From Pseudobacteriovorax sp. (lineage in GTDB: Bacteria; Bdellovibrionota_B; Oligoflexia; Oligoflexales; Oligoflexaceae), in assembly GCA_013215145.1 (NCBI GenBank), contig JABSRP010000057.1, positions 1-39,220 on the forward strand: 39,220 bases of DNA, written 5' to 3'. Under the pieces are notes generated by a model. That model did not search any database. It was not told the origin of the DNA and was given only the letters and a program-made list of their open reading frames with translations. Of the stretch, positions 1 through 7,482 are shown piece by piece. Made by a program: the position numbers and the translations under genes. Numbering within the stretch: position 1 is the first letter of the stretch; every line of letters starts with the position of its first letter.

Positions 1-78
1 CCTTGTCAAGTTGATGAGATCCTGGATATAGCGAAACGTCATAATTTGAAAGTGATTGAAGATGCATCTCATGCGCAC
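1..78 (+). pseudogene. fragment of DegT/DnrJ/EryC1-type aminotransferase
   Basis: Reading from base 1, the + strand gives about 26 residues that match the PLP-binding region of DegT/DnrJ/EryC1/StrS sugar aminotransferases (pattern 'DEILDIAKRHNLKVIEDASHAH', whose VIEDA-aspartate contacts the cofactor in this family). These enzymes transaminate nucleotide-linked keto-sugars for O-antigen or capsule synthesis. The similarity stops at about base 75-80. The same frame stays open to 315, but those residues are simply the antisense of the WTWTEGSDG repeat gene on the other strand. So the piece is either a gene truncated by a rearrangement or one half of an assembly chimera at a contig end. The identification rests on a short motif, but a characteristic one. 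Confidence 0.6.
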
Positions 79-336
79 GACCCTTTTGCCGTCGCTGCCT
101 TGAGTCCAGGTCCAGCCACGGTTCGGATAAACCACACGCCTACCATCGTCGCCCTCGGTCCAAGTCCAGCCGCGGTTTGGATAAACGACACGCCTACCAT
201 CACTTCCTTCGGTCCAAGTCCAACCTCTATCCGGGTAGGTGACTCGCACCCCATCGGAACCTTCTGTCCAGGTTTGTCCGGCGTGACCAACCCCTGTCAA
301 TACCAAAGCACTTAGCCATAGCAATAAATGTTTCAT
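1..336 (-). CDS. secreted WTWTEGSDG tandem-repeat protein (partial or truncated)
   Basis: The ATG at 336-334 starts MKHLLLWLSALVLTGVGHA, a clear Sec signal peptide with cleavage after GHA. It is followed by four units of an 18-residue (54-nt) repeat of consensus RGWTWTEGSDGRRVVYPN, the first unit being GQTWTEGSDGVRVTYPD. The frame stays open to base 1, but repeat similarity ends at about base 76, inside the fourth unit. Beyond that the DNA reads as a DegT aminotransferase fragment on the opposite strand. An in-frame ATG at 342 is an alternative start. Alternating Trp/Thr and Gly/Asp turns suggest short beta-hairpins on the cell surface or in the periplasm. I do not recognise a named family. 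Whether the protein is truncated in the cell depends on whether the junction is real. Confidence 0.6.
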   Translation of the reverse strand, partial: MKHLLLWLSALVLTGVGHAGQTWTEGSDGVRVTYPDRGWTWTEGSDGRRVVYPNRGWTWTEGDDGRRVVYPNRGWTWTQGSDGKRVVRMRCIFNHFQIMTFRYIQDLINLTR

Positions 337-546
337 AGTCATCTCGAAAAAAATTTTAACTGTCTCTAGGAAACTATAGTACGCTCACTAGCATCACAAG
401 AAAAAAACAGCGCAGATCAAGAGTCAATAGGAACAGAAATGAAACAAGCGGTGAAACTATAAGAAATAGCTCTCGTCTTTCCTTATCTTGATTTGCAAAG
501 ATGTTCGCAGAGCATGAGACTATCGACATTCCAAGATTTTTTGGGA

Positions 547-1230
547 CTATTGGTCTGGTGTAAGATGACCTGTTTTAACGTAAATCAAAGCCTCATCCTC
601 TTTTGTAAATGGTTCATGTTTACTGAGATGAGGATTCCGTAGCCAAGACCCTGTGGGATAGTCGCCATATTCATCATAAAACGTGCCTTCCAGCACAAAT
701 ATTTCTTCCCCTCCCCAATGCTGATGTGGTGTAAAGCGGGTATGAGGTGCCCATTTTACCAGGGCTACATTTTCCCCAGCGTATTCGTGCAATGGCATCA
801 CCTGAAGTCCGTCTTGAATTCCGGGACGCCAACTCCCTTGCCGAGTATCTTGAGAAAACTGCCGGCGATCGCCAGCCTCGAATTGGTGAAGCTTCACAAA
901 AATCGTGGCCCCCTGCTCTCCAACTTTAGGAGTATGCTTGGTTCCAATGGGATTTCGTACGTAGGTCCCTTCCGGATAATCGCGATGCTCATCGGAAAAC
1001 ACTCCCTGCAAGACGAAGAACTCTTCTCCTCCACCGTGAACATGTTCGGTAAACGCACTGAATGGAGCGTAGCGTACCAGGCTCGTAGCCCGCGCAACTT
1101 CATCCCCAATGCGGTCAAGCATCATCCTCTCTACTCCTGGCAGGGGCGAGGGAACCCAGTGATAGTCAGACGGTCGTATCACAACTTTTTCAGTAAAATC
1201 TGCGTTAATGCGGAGTTCCTGTTGAGCCAT
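547..1230 (-). CDS. ChrR-like double-cupin protein
   Basis: A 227-residue protein with two tandem cupin domains of the ChrR/anti-sigma C-terminal type (cupin_7). Each carries the metal-binding pattern: EHVHGGGEEFFVLQG (about residues 63-77) and PHQHWGGEEIFVLEG (about 168-182). Both are followed by the typical 'D(Y)P.G...RNP...KH' segment. In ChrR the cupin domain binds metal and helps sense singlet oxygen or peroxide, but here there is no N-terminal zinc anti-sigma domain and no sigma factor gene nearby. It is therefore better read as a stand-alone cytoplasmic cupin, perhaps a dioxygenase- or isomerase-like enzyme or a small-molecule sensor. The ATG at 1230 follows an AAGG-like site about 8 nt away. 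There is no signal peptide. Family confidence is high; the substrate is unknown. Confidence 0.85.
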   Translation of the reverse strand: MAQQELRINADFTEKVVIRPSDYHWVPSPLPGVERMMLDRIGDEVARATSLVRYAPFSAFTEHVHGGGEEFFVLQGVFSDEHRDYPEGTYVRNPIGTKHTPKVGEQGATIFVKLHQFEAGDRRQFSQDTRQGSWRPGIQDGLQVMPLHEYAGENVALVKWAPHTRFTPHQHWGGEEIFVLEGTFYDEYGDYPTGSWLRNPHLSKHEPFTKEDEALIYVKTGHLTPDQ

Positions 1231-1442
1231 AAGTTTTGCCTTTATTTACCAAATATTTATCAAGCCAAAGCTTGTACCTAAGAGCAGAAAGAATAAAGAG
1301 CTGGTCATTTGCTGTCAACGTCAAATGGGGGGCGCTTTTTCCGGCGTCATCTTCAACTTCTGAAGTTTCACGGGATATAAATACTACAGAAATTGCCGGC
1401 AAAATCGAATCCAGCAAATACATTTCTTACTTTTTTGGCAAT

Positions 1443-2414
1443 CTAATTAGTTGAATTGTGAGGTCCCACGGCTTCTATTGCTGGCCATAACCGACGAGAC
1501 CACGAAGCCTCGCTATGCTCACCCTGCTCGTCTATCATAAAGTAGAGATCCATTTGATCTTGGTATGAGAGTTCAGTCCTTAGCCAATTCAAGACTTCGG
1601 GGCTGCGTTTTGCAACATAGCGCTCGATAAACTCATTATGAAACCCTCCCTGATGAATCAAACCCCAGTCAATCCACAAACGTGGTTTTCTATCTCCTTT
1701 AATATTTAAATCGGACCATCTCTTTAAGATAGTCTTAGCCATTTTACCACTACCCCAACGGTCGAAGAATCGGCCCTGTGATTCAAACCCAACCCAGAAA
1801 GACGGCGACTGCACTATCGCATAACCAAAAACTTCTGGAAAATACATAGCAGCGGCAAAAGCGGCCAGGCCACCATGAGAGGATCCGGTGATTCCAAGAG
1901 TCGAGGCACGTCGATCAATGCGGTAATGTCTCTTAAGCCAGGGGATGATTCCATGAGTCAAGTCACTAAGGAAACGGTCCAGCTCACAGCAATCCTGACC
2001 CAATACCGTATCATGAGTGTATTCTTTGGCTCGATTGTTGGGAACAAGAGCCGCCACGATAGGCAGTTTGCTTTGAGGATAAGCCTCATCATAACGAGCA
2101 AGGGCATCTTGAAGATTTAAAGACGAGCCACTAAGACCAGACCTAAAAAAAGCAGTGTTACCATCAAGGGCAATCAGTAGAGGATATACGTTATCTTGTG
2201 AAGTTTCATAATCCCGCGGTAGAAAAACGTGCATCTTGAAGGGGGGCACTCCATCAAGGGAAAGGGCATCGTAGCTATGAAAGTACCCGCTTGAAAAGCC
2301 GGGATCATGAAACCAAGCTCGCTGCCCTTCGACAAAAAACTCGTTACCTCGCACGACTGTACTCACAATATAAAAAATGTATACAAAGGTAACTTTTAAA
2401 CTAAATTTTATCAA
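1443..2414 (-). CDS. exported alpha/beta-hydrolase, Fes/IroE-type esterase
   Basis: A serine esterase of the putative esterase/enterochelin esterase family (PF00756 type). The nucleophile elbow is GITGSSHGG, and near the C-terminus 'DEQGEHSEASWSRRLWPA' supplies the catalytic His in the usual GxHxExxW context. I start it at TTG 2414, because a strong GAAGGAG lies 8 nt upstream at 2429-2423 and because this start gives an ideal signal peptide (IKFSLKVTFVYIFYIVSTVV). A longer start at TTG 2441 would bury the signal. Export fits a periplasmic IroE-like role, which in that family means hydrolysing trilactone catecholate siderophores. It is divergent from a TonB-dependent receptor, which supports uptake followed by hydrolysis of a ferric siderophore. 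The substrate could also be an unrelated ester. Confidence 0.82.
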   Translation of the reverse strand: MIKFSLKVTFVYIFYIVSTVVRGNEFFVEGQRAWFHDPGFSSGYFHSYDALSLDGVPPFKMHVFLPRDYETSQDNVYPLLIALDGNTAFFRSGLSGSSLNLQDALARYDEAYPQSKLPIVAALVPNNRAKEYTHDTVLGQDCCELDRFLSDLTHGIIPWLKRHYRIDRRASTLGITGSSHGGLAAFAAAMYFPEVFGYAIVQSPSFWVGFESQGRFFDRWGSGKMAKTILKRWSDLNIKGDRKPRLWIDWGLIHQGGFHNEFIERYVAKRSPEVLNWLRTELSYQDQMDLYFMIDEQGEHSEASWSRRLWPAIEAVGPHNSTN

Positions 2415-2795
2415 TCCAACCACTCCTTCGGCGTGATGCAAAGTCTAGTGATACATTAGACTCAACAATGCTTGGGTAAGGTTCTAATGATTTTCCATGC
2501 ATTTGCCTAGAGTTTTTACGCGAACTTTCATCGAGCCTTCCCATTTGTATCAAAAACCTCGCGATAAAGTGATCTCGTATTATAGACGATTTCATCTACG
2601 GAATACCCATCAGTTCAGGTAGATGAAAGAATAAGCATTAAAATTTTTCAGAGAATGATAACAACCTATTGCCCAACCGAAGTTTATTTATCTTTTTCAT
2701 TATCCCAAAAGCACAAGCTGTCCCGATACTTCAAGCCCGATCACAATCTGTTAACATCTTAATTAACTATATTTATTAATTGATACGGGGAATTG
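2415..2795. promoter_or_regulatory. divergent control region, esterase / TonB receptor
   Basis: About 380 nt separate the esterase start from the receptor start, and the region must hold both promoters. It is AT-rich near the receptor. I see GATAAT-like half elements (AATGATAAC at about 2655 and TCATTATCC at about 2698) but no continuous 19-bp Fur box, so iron control is only a suggestion from context. I do not support any coding gene here. Confidence 0.35.
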
Positions 2796-3839
2796 ATGAA
2801 GGATTGTTTGCTGAAACTAGCAGCGCTGAGTTTTGCCGTTAGCACGACTTCAATGGCGCAAGAGGACACGGATCAAAAGGGCCTTTCGTTAAAAAGTATT
2901 TTTGATCTTTCCGTCGTTACTGCCTCAAGACTAGAGGAGAGTGCATCAAAAGCACCAGGCACCATTTACGTGATTACGGACGATCAAATATCCCTACGCG
3001 GTTATAGGTATCTAGATGAAGTCCTGTCAGATATTCCCGGATTCTACGTGCAAAATGCATCTGATGCCGTCACCTACAATCGGATCACAGTTAGAGGAAT
3101 CAAAGGGAATAACAAATTTGTTATCCTGCAAAATGGTATTCGCATAAGTTCGCCTACAGCGGAAGATATCCCAATTGCAGAAAATTTTCCTCTATACAAT
3201 GTCAAACAAGTTGAGGTGGTCTACGGTCCTGCTTCGGCTCTATATGGTGCTGATGCCTTTACCGGTGTTATCAACCTTATTACCAAAAAAGCAGGAGAGG
3301 AACATAGCCAATCGGTGGCGTTAGGTGGAGGCGAAAACAACAACACCTTCGTTAACGCTTACGGAAACTATCGCCTCTCCGAAAAAGTCGATTTATCCCT
3401 AGGGATAAATCATGAGATGGGAGATAATGGTGACCTAAAGGAGAAATATCCAGACAAGTACCCTAATAATAATTTGGATACCTTCGGCGGCGACACCATT
3501 ATAGAAGCCGAGACACGTAAAGACCCTCATTTTCCCACTACGTCTCGTCATATGTTTGCCAATCTAAACTTTGCTGACGCTCTAACACTGGCTTTCAATC
3601 GGTCTGATTTTTCCCATCCCTCCGTGACTGGTACTAGACCTGATACAGCCAACTATAATCAAACCCCTCAGTGGCGATCCATTATCAATTCTATGTACCT
3701 CAAATATAGCGATAGCATCACAGAAGATATCCGTACCGAGGTGCAATTCAGCTTTTCCACCTATCAAATCTCTCCCGAATCGAAGTTCGCCAATATTTTT
3801 ACCGATTACGAAGATGGTTATGAATTTGCGGAATCCTAA
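2796..3839 (+). CDS. TonB-dependent receptor, N-terminal part (frameshifted gene)
   Basis: Signal peptide MKDCLLKLAALSFAVSTTSMA, then a plug domain (about residues 35-150) with the classical sequence VVTASRLEESASKAPGTIYV, a 'VLSDIPGFYV' segment, 'ITVRGIKGNN' and 'VEVVYGPASALYGADAFTGV' ending in NLITKKA. The first strands of the outer-membrane barrel follow. The ATG at 2796 has GGGG at 2787-2790. The reading frame stops at TAA 3837-3839, and the barrel continues in the +1 frame. Removing one C from the CC at 3835-3836 gives a seamless EFAES-KFEYSQQ join and a full-length receptor of about 723 residues, a normal size. It should import a ferric siderophore, or possibly cobalamin or another ligand, using TonB energy. 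If the shift is real, the receptor is dead. Confidence 0.85.
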   Translation: MKDCLLKLAALSFAVSTTSMAQEDTDQKGLSLKSIFDLSVVTASRLEESASKAPGTIYVITDDQISLRGYRYLDEVLSDIPGFYVQNASDAVTYNRITVRGIKGNNKFVILQNGIRISSPTAEDIPIAENFPLYNVKQVEVVYGPASALYGADAFTGVINLITKKAGEEHSQSVALGGGENNNTFVNAYGNYRLSEKVDLSLGINHEMGDNGDLKEKYPDKYPNNNLDTFGGDTIIEAETRKDPHFPTTSRHMFANLNFADALTLAFNRSDFSHPSVTGTRPDTANYNQTPQWRSIINSMYLKYSDSITEDIRTEVQFSFSTYQISPESKFANIFTDYEDGYEFAES

Positions 3840-4965
3840 ATTCGAGTACAGCCAGCAATTTTTCTTCAATCTTAACGAGGCTAATCATGTTACGTTCGGT
3901 GTTCTTGTAGAAAAGATGAACTCCACCCCTAAAACCACCGACCTTCTAAGGCCTTATGATCCCAATAAGCCAAGAGAAACTCAAGACCTTGGATATCATG
4001 GAGCCAAGGAGCTACCGGTAAAAATTTTCAATGTATCTTGGTCTAACCTTGGTGCTTTCTCTCAGCTGAAAACAGATTGGTCAGAGACGGTATCCTCCAC
4101 CTTAGGGGTTCGCTTTGACGAGAGCTCTACTTATGGCCAGACGGTGAATCCTCGAGCTGGAGTTGTCTGGGCACCAGAATCGGGATCGTTCTTGAAGCTT
4201 TTATACGGTGAGGCCTTTCTAGCTCCTTCGCCGCGCTTTACCTACGAGCACTATGGGTCTTTTGCCTTTCAAAGGGACGATGGCATCTATCAAAGCTTCT
4301 TTATGCACATCCCGAACCCTGACCTAGAGCCGGAAGAGATGACAACTTACGAAATCAATGGTAACTATCAAGTATCTGAGAGTTTCAGTATCTCGGCTAC
4401 AGCCTACGTCGAGATAGTAGAGAACATGATAGCTGCCACGATCACTCCTGAGCCTGTTTCGGACTATATCGAGGGCGGTGAGATAGCCACAACCCAGATC
4501 AATGACAACGTTGGAGAGCTTAACAATCAAGGTTTTGATCTTTATATGAAGTCTTTTCATAATTTAGATAGTTTTACCATTGAATCATGGTTATCTTATA
4601 GCTACGTCGACGGAGAATTTGAGTTAGAGGGATCAGAGAAGGCAGAGTTACCTTTTTCGGCAAAATCACAGTATAAGGGCGGTGTGACGACGAGCTGGTC
4701 GGACTTCGTTGCCACTACGTCTGCTCGCTATATCACAAAAGCCACAGCCACCGAAATTGGTAGTTTGCGCGGATTCAAAACGGACGAATATGGAATTGCC
4801 GATTTATTCTTATCGTACAGAGGACTTAAGGATAGCGAGATTTCCCTCTGGGTTAAAAATGTTGCCGACCGCGATCACTACCAACCAAATGTTGGCAATA
4901 CGGCATTTTCCGCAGTTCCTCAGGACGGACGGACTATCTACGGTCAGTTCCGATATCATTTTTAA
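3814..4965 (+). CDS. TonB-dependent receptor, C-terminal beta-barrel part
   Basis: Continuation of the receptor in the shifted frame. It shows alternating beta strands, a 'GVRFDES...NPRAGVVWAP' segment, 'LKLLYGEAFLAPSPRFTYE', and 'NPDLEPEEMTTYEINGNY', which is the typical NP.L.PE....E.G box of TonB receptors. It ends with 'LWVKNVADRDHYQPN' and the terminal FRYHF, an outer-membrane barrel C-terminus with the final aromatic residue. An ATG exists at 3814 but it lies inside the upstream coding sequence and has no ribosome site, so I treat this as one gene with the N-terminal half, not as an independent protein. Upstream divergent esterase and downstream LysR gene make a small uptake locus. Confidence 0.83.
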   Translation: MVMNLRNPKFEYSQQFFFNLNEANHVTFGVLVEKMNSTPKTTDLLRPYDPNKPRETQDLGYHGAKELPVKIFNVSWSNLGAFSQLKTDWSETVSSTLGVRFDESSTYGQTVNPRAGVVWAPESGSFLKLLYGEAFLAPSPRFTYEHYGSFAFQRDDGIYQSFFMHIPNPDLEPEEMTTYEINGNYQVSESFSISATAYVEIVENMIAATITPEPVSDYIEGGEIATTQINDNVGELNNQGFDLYMKSFHNLDSFTIESWLSYSYVDGEFELEGSEKAELPFSAKSQYKGGVTTSWSDFVATTSARYITKATATEIGSLRGFKTDEYGIADLFLSYRGLKDSEISLWVKNVADRDHYQPNVGNTAFSAVPQDGRTIYGQFRYHF

Positions 4966-4979
4966 ACTCATCTAGCTGA

Positions 4980-5005
4980 GCGGGATCTATATTCAATAGT
5001 CCCGC
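4980..5005 (+). terminator. hairpin after TonB receptor
   Basis: GCGGGA (4980-4985) pairs with TCCCGC (5000-5005), and CTAT pairs with ATAG inside, with one bulged T. It lies 15 nt after the receptor stop, between two convergent genes. No U-tract follows, so it could be a bidirectional or weak terminator. A second stem, TCGGGT/ACCCGA (5031-5053), abuts the end of the LysR gene. Confidence 0.4.
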
Positions 5006-5054
5006 AAGACCGAGCCTCTCTGATGTTTTGTCGGGTTTCTCACTAATACCCGAG

Positions 5055-5921
5055 CTACAGCCTAAACTCTTCCTTGAGATAATCAACAAAAGCACGGACC
5101 TTGGGCGTCAGTGACGCCTGCTGAGGAAAAATAGCGTAAATCAGAGCTGACCCAGCTTTCCAATCAGGAAGCAACTCGATTAAAGACTTTCGGGAGTGCT
5201 CATCAGAGCAATGAAACGCCGGAAGGACTCCAACACCAGCCTTACCAATAGTGGCTTGCTTGATACCCATCATATCACGCACCAAAATTTGGGACTCCGT
5301 ATTGAGCTGAAATACCGATTCGTTTTGATAGAGGGTAACGGCAGAGCTAATGCTCATGATAGGTATCCCCTGGAGATCTTCCACCCTCTTAATATCAGCA
5401 AAGGAAGATTGTTTGTGCACATAGAGTCCGAAGCTGGTTTCTCCCAACTTAATGGCCATGACAGAAGAGTCTTTCAATTGACTCATGGAGGCTCGGATGG
5501 CCAGATCGTATCCACCGGAAATGATATCCACGTACTCGTTACTTAAATCCACCTCAATCTTGGTCTTGGGGAAAACCGAAATAAATTGAGGGATCACACT
5601 TCGTAACAAGTACAATCCTACATCGTAAGGAGCCGTGATTCGTATCGTTCCACTGGGTTCCTCTGTCGCCTTCTCAGCCAGGGCTTGAATCTTTTCTTTC
5701 GCCTTAAGGACAGCCTGTGCCTCGGCAAGCACAGTTTTACCAAACTCGGTGATTGCCACCTGCCGGGTCGTCCGTGTAAAAAGAGCATGCCCAAGCTCCT
5801 CTTCAAGTTGCCTAATTTTAAGACTCAAGTTACTACTTGGCATTTTCAAAGCCTTTGCAGCGGCTGTGAAAGTCCCTAAACTGGCAATTTTATCTATTAT
5901 TATCAAGCTATTAAGATCCAT
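5055..5921 (-). CDS. LysR-family transcriptional regulator
   Basis: A 288-residue LysR-type regulator. The N-terminal winged HTH (residues 1-60) contains the standard 'FTAAAKALKMPSSNLSLKIRQLEEELGHALFTRTTR' pattern with 'TEFGKTVLAEA' after it. The effector-binding fold follows (about 90-288), including 'SGTIRITAPYDVG', 'GGYDLAIRAS' and a late 'GKAGVGVLPAF'. The overall style is that of the AaeR/DsdC-like group, which often controls a divergent gene. The divergent neighbour is the YceI-family gene 130 nt away, so that is the most likely target along with its own gene. The promoter TTGAAA-N18-TATAAT ends 7 nt before the ATG, which predicts an almost leaderless mRNA. The inducer is unknown. Confidence 0.92.
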   Translation of the reverse strand: MDLNSLIIIDKIASLGTFTAAAKALKMPSSNLSLKIRQLEEELGHALFTRTTRQVAITEFGKTVLAEAQAVLKAKEKIQALAEKATEEPSGTIRITAPYDVGLYLLRSVIPQFISVFPKTKIEVDLSNEYVDIISGGYDLAIRASMSQLKDSSVMAIKLGETSFGLYVHKQSSFADIKRVEDLQGIPIMSISSAVTLYQNESVFQLNTESQILVRDMMGIKQATIGKAGVGVLPAFHCSDEHSRKSLIELLPDWKAGSALIYAIFPQQASLTPKVRAFVDYLKEEFRL

Positions 5922-5928
5922 ACCCCTG

Positions 5929-5958
5929 ATTATACAATATTTTGGATAATCTTTTCAA
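5929..5958 (-). promoter_or_regulatory. sigma70-type promoter of LysR gene
   Basis: On the - strand, TTGAAA (5958-5953), an 18-nt spacer and a perfect TATAAT (5934-5929). The ATG at 5921 lies 7 nt beyond the -10, about where transcription should begin. The only SD-like stretch, AGGGG, abuts the ATG too closely for normal use. A leaderless or near-leaderless transcript is the simplest reading. Confidence 0.65.
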
Positions 5959-6051
5959 ATATTCATTATTTTGCATTTTCAAAAAATCACCGACAATCCT
6001 GGTATGGCTGGCAGAGAGGCTGCCGGCACCAGATACTAAAAGGAGTTAACC

Positions 6052-6654
6052 ATGAAACTAGCAATCATAAGCGCAGCCCTGTTACTAGGAACAACAGCTT
6101 TTGGACAGACATACGAAGTCTCCCCGTCATCAAGTAAGATTGAATGGGAAGGCACTAAGGTTGTAGGTGGTGGGCATCAGGGCAACCTATCGATTAAAGA
6201 TGCAAGCATTACCTTTGATAACAATAAGCCAAAGGCAGCGAAAATTACTGTGGATATGAAATCTATCACCAACGCAGATCTTAAAAAGGCTGAATGGAAC
6301 AAAAAACTTGTCGACCATCTGCATTCTGACGATTTCTTTTCTACAAAGAAACACCCTGAGGCCCTATTAGTGATAAGCAAGTTCACTCCTAAGAGCAAAA
6401 ACAACTACAGACTGAACGGAAAGCTAACCATTAAAGGTATCTCTAAAGACGTTCAATTTGATGGTAAGATCACAAAGAATGGCGATAATGCAACTGGCTT
6501 AAGTGCAAAGCTAGAATTTGATCGTACCGAGTTTAATGTCCGCTATGGTTCGGGAAAATTCTTTGACAATCTTGGCGATAAGATGATTTCAGATACCGTT
6601 ACGGTGAAGGCGGTTTTGAACTTGAAAAAACCTCTAAAAACAGCCGGTAACTAA
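6052..6654 (+). CDS. YceI-family periplasmic protein
   Basis: A 200-residue protein with a Sec signal peptide (MKLAIISAALLLGTTAFG, cut before QTYEV) and the complete YceI lipocalin-like barrel: 'YEVSPSSSKIEWEGTKVVGGGHQG' at the start, 'IKDASITFD', 'DMKSITNADL', 'LVDHLHSDDFFSTKKHPEA', 'LTIKGISKDVQF' and 'FDRTEFNVRYGSGKFFDNLGDKMISDTVTV' near the end. YceI proteins bind polyprenoid or amphiphilic lipids in the periplasm, and some are acid or osmotic stress induced. The start is fixed by AAGGAG 8 nt upstream of the ATG. It is divergent from a LysR regulator, which may control it. An IS remnant begins 7 nt after the stop, so any native terminator was displaced. Confidence 0.92.
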   Translation: MKLAIISAALLLGTTAFGQTYEVSPSSSKIEWEGTKVVGGGHQGNLSIKDASITFDNNKPKAAKITVDMKSITNADLKKAEWNKKLVDHLHSDDFFSTKKHPEALLVISKFTPKSKNNYRLNGKLTIKGISKDVQFDGKITKNGDNATGLSAKLEFDRTEFNVRYGSGKFFDNLGDKMISDTVTVKAVLNLKKPLKTAGN

Positions 6655-6660
6655 ATATCT

Positions 6661-6688
6661 AAAAACTGGTTCAATTAATTGGACCTAA
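6661..6688 (+). repeat. left terminal inverted repeat of IS
   Basis: The reverse complement reads TTAGGTCCAATTAATTGAAC followed by CAGTTTTT. It pairs with 7455-7482 over GGTCCAATTAA and CAGTTTT, with five mismatches. Confidence 0.7.
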
Positions 6689-6770
6689 TTCTAGAAAATG
6701 TCATTGGTTTGAATTTTGTATCTAGCTTATGTTACCCCTCTTACAAAGGGGGGGGGAATATATAAACTGA

Positions 6771-7410
6771 ATTCATTGCAGCGGTGCTCATTTTATCATA
6801 CGCAAAGGATTCTATACCAGACCAAGTGATGGCAAGAGATTTCAGCAATATTATTGTAAAATCTGTAAAAAGCGCTTTTCTGAGAGAGTTTGGACCATAG
6901 ATTACCGCTATCGCAAACGAAGGATATGTCAACAAGCCTCTTACAGTTCCTATTGCAGTTGAAGCTGGAACTCGGAAGGTTCTAGCACTAGGAGTCGGTT
7001 CCATAGCTGCAAAGGGTAAACTTGCTGACATTTCTCGTAGAAAATATGGTCCTCGTAAATGCCAGAGACGACAACTACTTTATCAGCTTTTAAAAGACTT
7101 AAAGGATTGCACCCACAAAAAAACCGTCTTTCATACCGGATAAAAGCCAACACTATGGTAAACCCATCAAATATCACTTCCCCATGGCGACACACAAAAC
7201 AACCAAAGGAAGGCGTGGTTGTGTTGTCGGCCAAGGAGAGCTCAAACGAGGTGGCTACGATCCTCTATTTTCCCTAAACCACACCTATGCTATGTTTCGA
7301 GATAATCTAAAAACCTTAAGCCGACGTATATGGTGCACGGTAAAAAAGTAGAAAACTTTCGCAACTTGCTGTTTATTTATGCATGACTTCATAATCAGTG
7401 GATAGAAAAA
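6771..7410 (+). pseudogene. transposase remnant (zinc-ribbon DDE type)
   Basis: Pieces of one transposase can be read in order through three frames. From about 6777 comes a zinc-ribbon start (CSGAH...RKGFYTRPSDGKRFQQYYCKICKKRFSE) running into DYRYRKRRI. From about 6930 in another frame comes the middle, KPLTVPIAVEAGTRKVLALG then KGKLADISRRKYGPRK. From about 7119 in a third frame comes the C-terminal part, QHYGKPIKYHFP, then KGRRGCVVGQGELKRGGYDP, LFSLNHTYAMFRDNL and RRIWCTVKK. A further shift in an A6 run and a TGA precede the final LHNQW. The junction between DYRYRKRR and KPLT skips the helix-turn-helix and the first catalytic segment of the family, so there is an internal deletion as well as frameshifts. 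Clearly dead. Confidence 0.8.
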
Positions 7411-7454
7411 GGACCAAAAAGGAATAAAATCTTCTTAAGGCGATTTTCCGAGTT

Positions 7455-7482
7455 TTGGGTCCAATTAAAGGGATCAGTTTTA
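7455..7482 (+). repeat. right terminal inverted repeat of IS
   Basis: TTGGGTCCAATTAAAGGGAT followed by CAGTTTTA. This is the mirror of the left end at 6661-6688 and marks the outer limit of the element. Confidence 0.7.

Larger units (their letters stand above)
6661..7482 (+). mobile_element. degenerate insertion sequence with terminal inverted repeats
   Basis: About 820 nt bounded by imperfect terminal inverted repeats (about 23 of 28 positions match) and filled by a broken transposase gene. It sits immediately behind the yceI stop codon. Inside is a G9 tract (6748-6756). I see no convincing target-site duplication next to the outer AAAACTG/CAGTTTT ends. The element cannot move on its own. 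Family assignment would need ISfinder; the zinc-ribbon plus 'GQGELK' transposase resembles IS1595/IS1-like DDE enzymes. Confidence 0.75.

Noticed and set aside
718..1281. 187-codon + strand ORF
   Set aside because: Antisense shadow of the double-cupin gene, which has motifs and a ribosome site.
2640..2792. Possible Fur box before the TonB receptor
   Set aside because: Only separated GATAAT-like halves. No contiguous 7-1-7 or 19-bp match.
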